Source of the DNA: Lachnospiraceae bacterium Marseille-Q4251
Lineage (GTDB): Bacteria; Bacillota; Clostridia; Lachnospirales; Lachnospiraceae
NCBI GenBank assembly: GCA_018223435.1
Contig: JAGTTO010000001.1
Coordinates: forward strand, 2,480,001 to 2,544,000
DNA length: 64,000 nucleotides
Reading direction: 5' to 3'
Below the pieces are notes generated by a model. The model was not told the DNA's origin, ran no database searches, and worked only from the letters and a program-made list of their open reading frames with translations. Numbering within the stretch: position 1 is the stretch's first letter; every line of letters begins with the position of its first letter. The position numbers and the translations under genes are program-made. This document shows, piece by piece, positions 25,331 through 33,908 of this stretch.

Positions 25331-26431
25331 ATTGTACTTATTTTGTTAAAAGACCGGATAGAGTTTTTCCAATGGAAAATCCAATCTGTGGATATAACTC
25401 CTGAATCTCCAGATATTTTGCTTCAATCATTTCAGGCTCATCAGCCCAGATCTTTTCATATATTTTGAAAGCTTTTTTAAAATGTGTTTTGGCGTGTGAA
25501 AGATTGGCGGTCATCAGATAAATGGTTGCAAGGGTTTCCTGTACTTTGGCATAATCCAGACAGTGATCGGAATGGTATTCCTTGATGATGCCGGATAATT
25601 TTTGCAATTCGGAGATTCCTCTTTCGGGTTCCTGCTGTTCTGTCAGGAACATTGCATAATTGGCAATCTGAGGTATGCTGTCATTTATATGAAGCAGGTT
25701 AAATTGGTCAAGCAGTGAGATACTTTTTTCCATGTGTTCTCTTGCAAGATCGGGATGACCGTTCATGCGGTAAAGTCCACCGAGATTGGCATGAAGGTTG
25801 GAAACAAGGCGAGCATTGTCAACAGTGATAGTTTCTATCTGGGCAAGTGCATCTTTTTCCAGTTTTATTGCTTTTTCAGGTTTGGTTTCAAGAGTTGCGT
25901 GAAAATCCAGTAATAATGCCCGGTCGGAGTCGGTGCCAATACTTTTTGTTTTTAATAGACATTTCAATTCCTGAATGATTCCATTCATACCTTTGTGGTA
26001 GTTATAGTTATCCATGTATGGAAATGCATTTTCCAGAAAAAGCAGATACTTTGGTATATCATCCTTTTCAATCAATTCTATGATATTTCCGATTGTTTGA
26101 AACAGTTTCTTGTAATAATCAACTTCCATTCCATGCATTAAACATATGTGCTGTAAAGAATCCAGTAATATGTGGCAGCGAGTTACAGATGGTTTTGTCT
26201 CTGAAAGGGTGATTTCCTGAATCATCGGATGCAGAGAGATAGTGCGACGTGTTGTTGTCTGAACGAAACCAGTCTCAATTAAATCGTTGATTTCATTTAG
26301 TGTGGGCAGTTCCAGCCATTTGGCAAATATACGGGCAGAAATACCGGTGGAAGGAAGAAAGCACATATTACACATGATATCCTGCTGTTCAAGAGATAAA
26401 GTGTATAAAGAAAACAGCGTATGGATATGAC

Positions 26432-27922
26432 GGGAGTATCCCAAAGTTTGTGTAAACCTCCAAACTGATGTAAGATAGAATTACTCAGTTTGGAGGTTTA
26501 TTTTATGGCAAGAAAAAAGGATTCACCACAAAAAGCAGCGCTTAGAGAACTCATGGGAAACTACCTGAAAGAAAACAATGTAAAAGTAAAAGATGGAACA
26601 GATGTTAATTCCATTATGCGGGATATGATGTCTATCATTTTGGAAGGTGCCCTTGATCAGGAACTGGATGAAGAACTGGGATATTCCAAGTATGATTATC
26701 GAAATAAAGAAACCGATAATTCCAGGAATGGACATTCCCAGAAAACGTTACATACCAGTTACGGAGATATGGAGATTGATATTCCAAGGGATCGAAAAGG
26801 TGACTTCGAACCACAGGTTGTAAAGAAGTATCAGAATTCGATTACGCAAGACATGGAAGAAAAGATCATTTCCATGTACGCAAAAGGAATGACTACTGCC
26901 GATATAGAAAGCCACATGCGTGAATTATACGATCTTGAGATCTCCGACAGTACTGTCAGCCGGATTACTGATAAGATCCTGCCAATAGTAAAAGAATGGC
27001 AGGAAAGGCCATTAGAAAGTGTGTATGCTGTTGTATTTATGGATGCGATCCATTTCCATGCCCGTAATGAGGGGCGGATTGTAAAACGTGCTGTTTACAT
27101 TGCGATTGGGATCGATATGGAAGGACGTAAGGATGTCCTCGGAATGTATGTTGGTCAAAATGAAAGTGCCAAGTTCTGGCTCTCCATCCTGAATGGCCTG
27201 AAAAACCGGGGTGTAGAAGATATATTGATTGCGTGTGTGGATGGACTGACCGGTTTTCCACAAGCAATTGAAGCAGTATTTCCCCAGACCGAGATCCAGC
27301 AGTGCATAATCCATCAGATCAGGAATACCACGAAATTTGTTTCTTACAAAGAGATCAAACCACTTATGGCAGATCTGAAGCGTGTATATGCAGCTCCTAC
27401 AGAAGAAGTTGCATTGGCAGAACTGGACAGCTTTGACGAAAAATGGAGCGGGAAATACCCTAAGATTGCAAAGTCATGGAAAGATAACTGGGCAAATCTT
27501 TCAACGTATTTTAAGTATCCGGAAGCTGTCAGACGTCTGATCTATACCACGAACACGATTGAAGGATTTAACCGTCAGCTCCGGAAAGTCACCAAATCCA
27601 AGACGGTATTTCCATCCGATGACAGTCTCCTGAAAATGCTGTATCTGGCCATGATAGATATCACCAAAAAATGGACGGGACACCGTCAGGATTGGGGACA
27701 AATCCATTCTCAGCTGGAAATTTTCTTCGAAGAAAGATTGGAAAGGTTATAAGCAGAATGCATGCTAGGCAGGGCTGGCACAGCCAGTCCTGCTTGACAT
27801 GCCTTAAAACTGCATTATAATACAAACAAGGACAGAACCCTGAAAAACAGGTTCTGTCCTCGATAACTAATGACATATCTTACATCAGTTTTTTCTGTTT
27901 ACACAAAACTTGAAACGCTCTC
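26432..27922 (+). mobile_element. IS256-family insertion sequence, 1491 bp
   Basis: Imperfect terminal inverted repeats of about 26 bp: the left end starts GGGAGTATCCCAAAGTTTG and the right end, read inward, GAGAGCGTTTCAAGTTTTG, both continuing into GTGTAAAC. The element is flanked by a perfect 8-bp duplication GATATGAC (26424-26431 and 27923-27930). One transposase gene fills it. A long inverted repeat near the 3' end (around 27757-27866) resembles a transcription stop. Confidence 0.93.
26505..27752 (+). CDS. IS256-family (Mutator-type) transposase
   Basis: The 415-residue transposase has the DDE catalytic residues in typical contexts: VVFMDAIHFHAR (first Asp), IACVDGLTGFPQAI (second Asp) and TTNTIEGFNRQLRK (Glu). 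It is full length with no frameshift, so the IS may still be active. ATG 26505 follows TTGGAGG by about nine bases. It is the only intact transposase of a classical IS in the window. Confidence 0.95.
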   Translation: MARKKDSPQKAALRELMGNYLKENNVKVKDGTDVNSIMRDMMSIILEGALDQELDEELGYSKYDYRNKETDNSRNGHSQKTLHTSYGDMEIDIPRDRKGDFEPQVVKKYQNSITQDMEEKIISMYAKGMTTADIESHMRELYDLEISDSTVSRITDKILPIVKEWQERPLESVYAVVFMDAIHFHARNEGRIVKRAVYIAIGIDMEGRKDVLGMYVGQNESAKFWLSILNGLKNRGVEDILIACVDGLTGFPQAIEAVFPQTEIQQCIIHQIRNTTKFVSYKEIKPLMADLKRVYAAPTEEVALAELDSFDEKWSGKYPKIAKSWKDNWANLSTYFKYPEAVRRLIYTTNTIEGFNRQLRKVTKSKTVFPSDDSLLKMLYLAMIDITKKWTGHRQDWGQIHSQLEIFFEERLERL

Positions 27923-29333
27923 GATATGACTGTAATAGGTGGCTTTGCTGCTTTGTCCATCTTTGATTATTTTAATTTTATCTTCGTTATGGAAAGATGC
28001 TTTTTCCACCTGAAGTCTTGTTAATAACTGGTCTGGAGTTGAGATTCCATTTTCCAGAAGTTTTGCTGCCAGTTCCACGGCAAAAGTATGAGAATGAACA
28101 GTTTCGATGATCTTTTCAACTGTTGCCCGGTACGTGTCTGCCTCTGAATAAAATACTGATGCCAGCTGGAAGAGAGCGTTCATATCCTCTATTTCTTTTA
28201 ATGGCAGAGTACAGTATTCATCCAGTTTGCTTCTGGTTGTAAACAAAATCTGGCAGCGATATTTTAATACTACTGACAGAAAGCTGTCCTGTGTGGCAGT
28301 GACATTAAAATTATCTATGATAAGCAGAGTATCAGATTTCAGAGAACGCAGAAAACGGTTATGTCTTTGAAACCGTTCCTGTTCAGTGCTTTCCGGCAGA
28401 TCGTCAATAAAATCCATGTCAGTAATATCCTGATGAAGATTGCCGGTATATTCTACATAAAGGATATTGGTGTATTGTTTTATGTATCGCTTTGCGTAGG
28501 CTTTGGCAAGTTCACTTTTTCCGATTCCGGCAATTCCGCAAAGAAAAACATGACGGTTTTCCTTAAGCATGGTATATAATTCTTCCAGTTCTTTATCTCT
28601 TCCGATAAAATGACGGCATGGTTTCGGAACCTCACTGTCCATAATATAATCCAGCACAATGGGGGATAAAGCTCCTCCGGCGAGTAGCTTCTGATTTTTG
28701 GTATTACGTTTGATGAATTGGCGTTCCATGCCAAAAGAAATCAGTTTTGCAAGAAACAGCAGTCTTGAACTGGCTGGTTTATATAAGGGAGTCAGATTTT
28801 TCTTTTTTGCATCTGAGATGCTGTCATCCTGAATGAATAAAGTGTAAATATCTTGTATAGCCATATTACAGTCAGACATCAGTGGAAGAAGATTCTGGTG
28901 GATGGTATGGGCTAACTTTTCCTGATTGGATGGCTTGGAATAGTAAGCGGATATTTTAGGACTGATTTTAGCCTGACCAGTCATCCAGCGGCAAACCAGA
29001 CCGTTATCCATTGAAAAATCCTGATTTGCCGGATCATCCATAAAATCTTCAAATAATTCGTATAAAAAATCAGGCTGACTCATTTGATTACTTTCGCTGA
29101 TATGATTTTTTAAGCAAGTGCTAATAGAAGAAAAATCGCATCGATTCAATAGAAATTCCCCTTTCGTAGTTAAGATTAAGTATATCTATCATAACACGAA
29201 CGTATATTCGATTCAAGAAAATGCGGATATTTTTAAATTGATTGTGTCAATTTACAATCAAATTCTATTCAATGTGGTTTTCCGGCAGGTTCTGTAAAAT
29301 AAGCTCAGATCAAAACAATAACGGGAGGAGCTT

Positions 29334-29468
29334 ATGCAACAGAATATTGAATTTGAGCGGTGCATTGATTTTCTGGTACGGATGATTGATAAGTACGGCG
29401 CTGAAGTCCTCCGGGAGTTGGAGGAAGAAAAACAGAATAAGGAAGAAAAAGAAGCGGCAGTTTCCTGA
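29334..29468 (+). CDS. Small 44-residue protein, unknown function
   Basis: A short frame begins MQQNIEFERCIDFLVRMIDK and ends in a Lys/Glu-rich helix-like tail. GGGAGGAG lies five bases before the ATG, a strong ribosome site, and a terminator follows directly. It lies in the 366-bp gap between the divergent STAND gene and the GNAT gene. Family not recognised. Similar short acidic/basic helical proteins are common on clostridial elements. Confidence 0.55.
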   Translation: MQQNIEFERCIDFLVRMIDKYGAEVLRELEEEKQNKEEKEAAVS

Positions 29469-29501
29469 AATACAAAATGTAAATCAGACTGTCGCTTTTT
29501 T
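29454..29501 (+). terminator. Terminator after the 44-residue ORF
   Basis: An 8-bp stem GCGGCAGT/ACTGTCGC (29454-29461 with 29488-29495, one G-U) is followed by six T. The stem overlaps the last codons of the small gene. Confidence 0.65.
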
Positions 29502-29515
29502 CATGCATTTTTAAA

Positions 29516-30124
29516 TCAAATAAATTTTAAAAGCTGATGCAGAGTGTGTGGCTCATTATTCTGAGAAGCGGTAATACGCGTATCAAATGGCTTGAAATGA
29601 TTCTGCGTATAAAAGCTCAGAAGAAATTCATTATCTTCGCATTCAAGAAACTCCATAACGCCACCTACGGAATATTTGAGACTGGATATGGTTTCCAGTG
29701 CAAATCCCAGTAGAATATTTCCAGGAATTCGTTTTTCCTTTGGAAGAGAATAGTTCTTTCCCAACTGGGCGATCAAGTAAGCTGCGGTAGTATAGGATTG
29801 TGTTTCTTCATCCAAAATACTGACACGGGACAGTTTTTTTGCCATTGTCTTGCTGATATTTGAAGCACGGACAGAGATTGGTTTTATTGTAAGTGAAAAA
29901 TAACCAACCAGTGAAGCATCTTCAGCATCAAATACCAGATAAGTGATAGATTGATCTTTTTTGGTAAACTCAATCGCATTATGTAATAAAAAGTATTCCA
30001 CATCGGGATTTTTGGGACAAGAAAAATCGGAGAGTAAGTCGTAAAGACTTTCCTCTCCGATATATGTCGGTTCGTCTTTATCCAAATATGCCCGAATATT
30101 AACGGTAAAATATTTATCAGACAT
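29516..30124 (-). CDS. GNAT-like acetyltransferase, possible toxin of a toxin-antitoxin pair
   Basis: The 202-residue protein has a GNAT-like core: ITYLVFDAEDASLVGYFSLT as beta strands, LSRVSILDEETQSYTTAAYL, an acetyl-CoA-loop-like QLGKNYSLPKEKRIPGN, and FLECEDNEFLLSFYTQNHFK near the C-terminus. The start overlaps the end of the small upstream gene by eight bases, the arrangement of antitoxin-GNAT pairs (TacAT/AtaRT type), whose toxins acetylate aminoacyl-tRNA. The N-terminus is longer than in those toxins. Toxic activity is not shown by sequence. Confidence 0.6.
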   Translation of the reverse strand: MSDKYFTVNIRAYLDKDEPTYIGEESLYDLLSDFSCPKNPDVEYFLLHNAIEFTKKDQSITYLVFDAEDASLVGYFSLTIKPISVRASNISKTMAKKLSRVSILDEETQSYTTAAYLIAQLGKNYSLPKEKRIPGNILLGFALETISSLKYSVGGVMEFLECEDNEFLLSFYTQNHFKPFDTRITASQNNEPHTLHQLLKFI

Positions 30125-30302
30125 GTTTTTTCTTCCTTTTTGACATTAAAGCTAAGATTTCCTGTGGGTTCGTTAACTGACGTCCGGGAAGTGTCTGCTT
30201 TGGTGTGCGGTCACGGTCGGCTTCGTCAATTGCTGCGACAAAACGCTTTACGCTATTTGGATTGGATACGACAAAATTATGAGTAATACTTGAAGTAGCC
30301 AT
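30117..30302 (-). CDS. Small antitoxin-like protein upstream of the GNAT gene
   Basis: The 61-residue basic protein begins MATSSITHNFVVSNPNSVKR and ends LMSKRKKKHV. Proteins of this type occur in Clostridia directly before GNAT genes and are plausibly DNA-binding antitoxins, though no ribbon-helix-helix can be confirmed by eye. ATG 30302 is preferred because GAGGAGG lies just upstream; a longer in-frame version to 30461 has no ribosome site. It overlaps the GNAT gene by eight bases. Confidence 0.55.
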   Translation of the reverse strand: MATSSITHNFVVSNPNSVKRFVAAIDEADRDRTPKQTLPGRQLTNPQEILALMSKRKKKHV

Positions 30303-30639
30303 ACTAACACCTCCTCTTTTTTGGCTTTTTTGTGTATTTATAGTATATGCAATGTGTGATAAAAACACAATATCAAAAACAGAAATTATTTCTAAATAAT
30401 TTTCAAGCCGGACATTTATTAGACGCTTCCGGTAAGCGAACAATATTTTCGAGCCAATCATTTATAAGTCGCCAATGGTGGGCGGGCAATATTTTGATAA
30501 CAGAAATGCTCTGTATCTAACTTAATTATACGATTGGCGAAGAAATGCGTCAATACGGAAAATAAGTATTGAAAATAGTTGGAACAAGTACTAAAATAAG
30601 GTTGGGACAATAAAACAGAGTTATACTGCGAGGAAGATT
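30303..30639. promoter_or_regulatory. Divergent control region of the antitoxin and recombinase genes
   Basis: This 337-bp gap is very AT-rich and must hold the promoters of both genes. Visible: an imperfect inverted repeat near 30345-30372 (ATGTGTGAT...ACACAAT) and an inverted copy of the att half-site at 30601-30617. No open frame with a ribosome site is seen. Confidence 0.45.
30601..30617 (-). repeat. Inverted copy of the att half-site upstream of the recombinase gene
   Basis: On the minus strand this reads TGTTTTATTGTCCCAAC. It matches attR 32298-32314 at 16 of 17 positions and attL 12166-12182 at 15 of 17. It lies 23 bases before the recombinase start codon. Confidence 0.7.
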
Positions 30640-32322
30640 ATGAAGAATAAAAAGATTAAATGCGATATATATACCAGAGTATCCACAACCATGCAGGTAG
30701 ATGGCTACAGTCTGGATGCTCAGAAAGAAAAACTCAAGAGATATGCGGAATTTCAGAATATGGAAATCGTAAATGAGTATTCAGATGAAGGTAAGTCTGG
30801 AAAGAGCGTAGAGGGCAGACCGGAATTTCAGAGAATGTTGGATAATATTGAGAATGGAACAGATGAGGTACAGTTTGTACTGGTGTTCAAGCTTTCCAGA
30901 TTCGGTCGTAATGCAGCAGATGTATTAAACTCTCTGCAGAGGATGCAGGATTTTGGAGTGAATCTGATCTGTGTAGAAGATGGAATTGACAGCTCAAAAG
31001 ATAGTGGAAAGCTGATGATTTCTGTTCTGTCTGCGGTGGCAGAGATCGAACGAGAGAATATCCTTGTTCAGACAATGGAAGGACGTAAGCAGAAAGCCAG
31101 GGAAGGAAAATGGAATGGTGGATTTGCTCCGTATGGTTATGAATTAGTAAATGGAGAATTGCAGATTGCAGAGGACGAAGCAGAGATTATTCGTCTGATC
31201 TATGACAAATTTATTCATACCAATATGGGAATCTCTGCGATTGCCGCATGGCTGAACCAGCATGGATATAAAAAGAAAAAACGACAGAATAATACACTGG
31301 ACGCATTTGCCGCATCATTTATAAAAGGCGTTCTGGATAATCCGGTATACTGTGGAAAGCTGGCTTATGGACGAAGGAAAAACGAGAAAGTTTCTGGTAC
31401 AAGAAATGAATACCGCATTGTAAAGCAGGAAAATTATATGCTGCACGATGGTATCCATGAAGGGATTGTTTCAGAAACAGACTGGGAGCTGGCACATCAA
31501 AAACGGGAAAAAACAGGTGTGAAATATGAAAAGACACATAGTCTCGATCATGAGCATATTTTATCTGGAATATTGAGATGCCCGTTATGTGGAAGTGGTA
31601 TGTATGGAAACGTGAACCGAAAGAAAAAGAAAGACGGAACTTTATATAAGGATTATTTCTATTATGCCTGCAAACATCGTCGCCTGGTAGATGGTCATAA
31701 ATGTGGATATCGTAAACAATGGAGTGAGGAGAAGATTAACAATGCAGTGGAAGAAGTTATTCGGAAGCTGGTGAAGAATCCTAAATTTGAAGAAGCAATT
31801 CTGAATAAAATCGGTTCAAGAATTGATACAGAAGAAATAGAAAAAGAGATTGAAGGATTGGAAAAGCAGCACAGGCAGCTGACCGGAGCAAAAGCAAGAC
31901 TTGGACAGCAGATGGACAATCTGGATATCATGGATAAATTTTATGAGAAGAAATATCAGGATATGGAGACAAGGTTATACCGTTTGTATGATGAGATTGA
32001 AGGCGTGGAGAACAGTATAGAAGAAGTCAAGAACCGCCTGCTGAATATCCGGCAACAGAAAATATCAGAAGAAAACGTCTATCAATTCCTTTTATATTTT
32101 GATAAACTATATGATAAGTTCACCGACCTGGAGAAGAAAGAATTTCTTAACAGCTTTGTAGAACAGGTGGATATTTATGAGCAGGAGCAGCCGGATGGCA
32201 GATTCCTGAAGCACATAAAGTTCCGTTTTCCGGTGTATTTTGGAGACAGGGAAACACAGGAACTTTGTTGGGACAACGAAAGTACCGTTGAGACTTGTGT
32301 TTTATTGTCCAAACCAGGATAA
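30640..32322 (+). CDS. Large serine recombinase (integrase/excisionase)
   Basis: The 560-residue recombinase has an N-terminal resolvase domain with catalytic Ser15 (CDIYTRVSTTMQVDGYSLD), FKLSRFGRNAADVL, and the active-site helix AEIERENILVQ. A recombinase domain follows (about 155-290), then a zinc ribbon (CPLCGSGMYG to HKCGY, about 313-355) and a coiled coil (about 395-480). It should insert and excise the element at rlmD. Its last codons lie inside attR, reading VETCVLLSKPG and stop in the same frame in which attL reads VETVVLLS for RlmD, so its C-terminus changes upon excision. Confidence 0.94.
   Translation: MKNKKIKCDIYTRVSTTMQVDGYSLDAQKEKLKRYAEFQNMEIVNEYSDEGKSGKSVEGRPEFQRMLDNIENGTDEVQFVLVFKLSRFGRNAADVLNSLQRMQDFGVNLICVEDGIDSSKDSGKLMISVLSAVAEIERENILVQTMEGRKQKAREGKWNGGFAPYGYELVNGELQIAEDEAEIIRLIYDKFIHTNMGISAIAAWLNQHGYKKKKRQNNTLDAFAASFIKGVLDNPVYCGKLAYGRRKNEKVSGTRNEYRIVKQENYMLHDGIHEGIVSETDWELAHQKREKTGVKYEKTHSLDHEHILSGILRCPLCGSGMYGNVNRKKKKDGTLYKDYFYYACKHRRLVDGHKCGYRKQWSEEKINNAVEEVIRKLVKNPKFEEAILNKIGSRIDTEEIEKEIEGLEKQHRQLTGAKARLGQQMDNLDIMDKFYEKKYQDMETRLYRLYDEIEGVENSIEEVKNRLLNIRQQKISEENVYQFLLYFDKLYDKFTDLEKKEFLNSFVEQVDIYEQEQPDGRFLKHIKFRFPVYFGDRETQELCWDNESTVETCVLLSKPG
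32287..32310 (+). other. attR of the integrated element
   Basis: A 24-bp segment starting GTTGAGACTT and ending TATTGTCC matches attL (12155-12178) at 18 of 24 bases in the same reading frame. The codons after it (KPG, stop) are a plausible displaced native end of rlmD. Confidence 0.75.
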
Positions 32323-32336
32323 AAGCTGGCTGATTG

Positions 32337-32396
32337 GTAAATGGTATTCGTAATATTGCAGAAGAGATTGTGTTAAAAGAATTGGTGTATATCTAA
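32337..32396 (+). pseudogene. Relic of a second tnpV 3' end, outside attR
   Basis: The segment reads VNGIRNIAEEIVLKELVYI and stop, nearly the same as the end of the intact TnpV (VNGIRNMAEEIVLKELIYR). It starts 27 bases beyond attR. Only the last 19 codons remain. This is best explained by an earlier related element in the same site. Confidence 0.78.
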
Positions 32397-32403
32397 AGCG
32401 TGG

Positions 32404-32425
32404 AAAGCTCCTTCGGGAGTTTTTT
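32404..32425 (+). terminator. Terminator shared with the tnpV relic
   Basis: Stem AAAGCTCC/GGAGTTTT with a TTCG loop and T-run. It is nearly the same as 14065-14087 and stands at the same distance from a tnpV end. Confidence 0.82.
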
Positions 32426-32537
32426 GCTGTTTATAAGATAAATTCTGTCGGAGATTTATTATAAAACGTTACTTTACAAGAAGAATAAAAAAGCATATAA
32501 TTCTTTTATAATATATTTAATAAAAGAGGGTAAGAAA

Positions 32538-33641
32538 ACGGAAAATAAAGATAAAAAAAATATAACAAGAAAAAAAATAATTAATTATGTGCTAAACAAT
32601 CATGTTACATCCAAGGCGGGAATCGCAAAAGAGTTAAACTTGAGTATGCCGACTGTGTTAGCAAATGTGAATGACTTGTTAGAAAAAAGGGTGTTGAAAG
32701 AAACTGGGGAATATGCTTCAACCGGTGGAAGGAAGGCAAAAAGTATAGGGATTAATAAGTCATACTGTCATGCAATGGGAATTTTGATTACAGCGAATCA
32801 TATAGAAATGGTATTAGTAAATTTTGGAGATGAGATTATAAAAAAAGATCGCATCCGTTTAAAATTTACGGCTGAATTATCTTATTGTACAGAGGTGGCA
32901 CAAAAGGTCAAAACTTTTCTTGAAGGCGAAGTAGCGAAGGACACGCTGCTTGGGATTGGAGTGGCGATTCCAGGAATTATTGATCAGAAAGAACGGATTG
33001 TTTTAAAATCCCATGCTTTAGGTATAGAGAATTATAGTCTGCGCTTTTTAGAGCAGGCGCTGGAAATTCCAGTATATTTTGAAAACGATGCTAATGCTGC
33101 AATGCTTGCAGAAAAAAAGCAAAAGTATCCAAATGCGATATATCTGTCTTTGAACCACACCTTAGGAGGTGCATTCTGCATAGATGGAAAGCTGTTTCGA
33201 GGGCAAAACCAGAAAGCAGGGGAGTTTGGTCACATGATACTCGTTCCCGGTGGAAGAAAGTGTTATTGTGGTAAATCAGGATGTGCAGATGCATATTGTG
33301 CTGCAAGTGTACTGACACAAGATAACAGGCAGTCACTGGATGCATTTATGGAAAAAATTGAAAGTGGTAATGAAAAAATTTTGCAGACATGGAATGAGTA
33401 TCTGGATCATCTTGCTGTTTTGATATCAAATCTGCGGATGGCATATGATATGGATATCATACTAGGAGGTGATGTGGGAGGTGTATTGTCAGATTATATG
33501 ATATCACTGGGAGAAAAAGTGATGGCATATAATGGCTTTGAGCACGATGTTTCATACTTGAAAAATTGTTCGTATAAGAAAGAAGCGTCAGCTGTTGGAG
33601 CCGCGAAATACTTTTTTACAAAACATATAGTAGAATTGTAG
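32538..33641 (+). CDS. ROK-family transcriptional regulator, unusual start
   Basis: The protein has an N-terminal winged helix (TRKKIINYVLNNHVTSKAGI, then AKELNLSMPTVLANVNDL) and a ROK sugar-kinase-like domain with ENDANAAMLAE and the zinc motif GHMILVPGGRKCYCGKSGC. The usual E after GC-x is D here. ROK repressors sense a sugar. The first half of the winged helix lies upstream of GTG 32589. The frame stays open to a GAGGG ribosome-like site, where the codon at the right distance is ACG (32538-32540). The start is therefore ACG 32538 (367 codons) or a truncated GTG 32589. Likely controls the operon at 34005. Confidence 0.82.
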   Translation, partial: TENKDKKNITRKKIINYVLNNHVTSKAGIAKELNLSMPTVLANVNDLLEKRVLKETGEYASTGGRKAKSIGINKSYCHAMGILITANHIEMVLVNFGDEIIKKDRIRLKFTAELSYCTEVAQKVKTFLEGEVAKDTLLGIGVAIPGIIDQKERIVLKSHALGIENYSLRFLEQALEIPVYFENDANAAMLAEKKQKYPNAIYLSLNHTLGGAFCIDGKLFRGQNQKAGEFGHMILVPGGRKCYCGKSGCADAYCAASVLTQDNRQSLDAFMEKIESGNEKILQTWNEYLDHLAVLISNLRMAYDMDIILGGDVGGVLSDYMISLGEKVMAYNGFEHDVSYLKNCSYKKEASAVGAAKYFFTKHIVEL

Positions 33642-33722
33642 TAACTGTTCACAGGTAGGAATTTTCTGAACTGAAAATTCCGTACGGTACAGCTCCCACT
33701 GACAGATTGCAAAGCGAATGCG
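33642..33722. repeat. Dispersed repeat copy 1 (shares parts with 37078-37109 and 47940-47951)
   Basis: It begins TAACTGTTCA, the end sequence of the MITE-like element at 47830-47951, and ends with AGCTCCCACTGACAGATTGC (33691-33710) plus AAAGCGAATGCG, which matches 37078-37109 with few changes. No coding potential. It lies directly after the ROK stop codon. Confidence 0.5.
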
Positions 33723-33787
33723 GACGTTCGGCTTGATATGTGTGAAAAACGAGAAGTTGTGTAAAATTAAAAAAAGATATTATAGTA

Positions 33788-33832
33788 AAAAACGGAAAGA
33801 AAACTGTAACTACGGTTTTCTTTCCGTTTTTT
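33788..33832 (+). terminator. Strong intrinsic terminator after the ROK gene
   Basis: A long A/T-rich stem (ACGGAAAGAAAAC with GTTTTCTTTCCGT) is followed by eight T. It isolates the ROK gene from the operon promoter at 33909. Confidence 0.9.
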
Positions 33833-33908
33833 TTGCGTGTTAATTGTGAAAAATATACAAAAAATATGTTTTGAAATTATGAAATATATAAAAATATGAA
33901 AAAACATA

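Larger units (their letters stand above)
25338..29149 (-). pseudogene. STAND (NB-ARC) ATPase with TPR repeats, interrupted by an IS256-family element
   Basis: Two pieces on the minus strand, 29149-27923 (409 codons) and 26423-25338 (361 codons plus stop), join exactly in frame once the 1491-bp IS and one 8-bp target copy are removed. The restored protein is 770 residues. Order: an N-terminal region with an HTH-like VCRWMTGQAKISPKI; the NB-ARC ATPase with P-loop CGIAGIGKSELAKAYAKRY (205-212) and Walker B LLIIDNF (275-281); ILFTTR; a winged-helix-like region; then TPR-like helices (about 560-760). STAND proteins are signal-activated switches used in transcription control or phage defence. Now it would give a 416-residue ATPase fragment. 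Confidence 0.88.
12155..32310. mobile_element. Integrative mobilizable element in the 3' end of rlmD (about 20.1 kb)
   Basis: The element is bounded by related segments at 12155-12178 and 32287-32310 and is AT-rich against its left flank. Its genes: TnpV, a membrane XRE regulator, YjdF, a lipoprotein, a MobQ relaxase, a DUF3847-like protein, a DnaC-like ATPase, a RepA_N initiator, ParR, ParM, a two-component system, an ABC exporter, a STAND ATPase broken by an IS, a small protein, an antitoxin-like protein plus GNAT, and a large serine recombinase at the right end. It has a relaxase and oriT but no recognisable type IV secretion or coupling protein, so it needs a helper for transfer. rlmD (rum) is a known integration site for mobile elements in streptococci. 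Confidence 0.85.

Noticed and set aside
30303..30461. N-terminal extension of the antitoxin-like protein
   Set aside because: A GAGGAGG site lies directly before ATG 30302; the extension has no site of its own.
12155..32310. Full ICE with its own conjugation machinery
   Set aside because: No VirB4, VirD4/TcpA, VirB6 or lytic transglycosylase-like gene is present; relaxase and oriT only, so mobilizable rather than self-transmissible.
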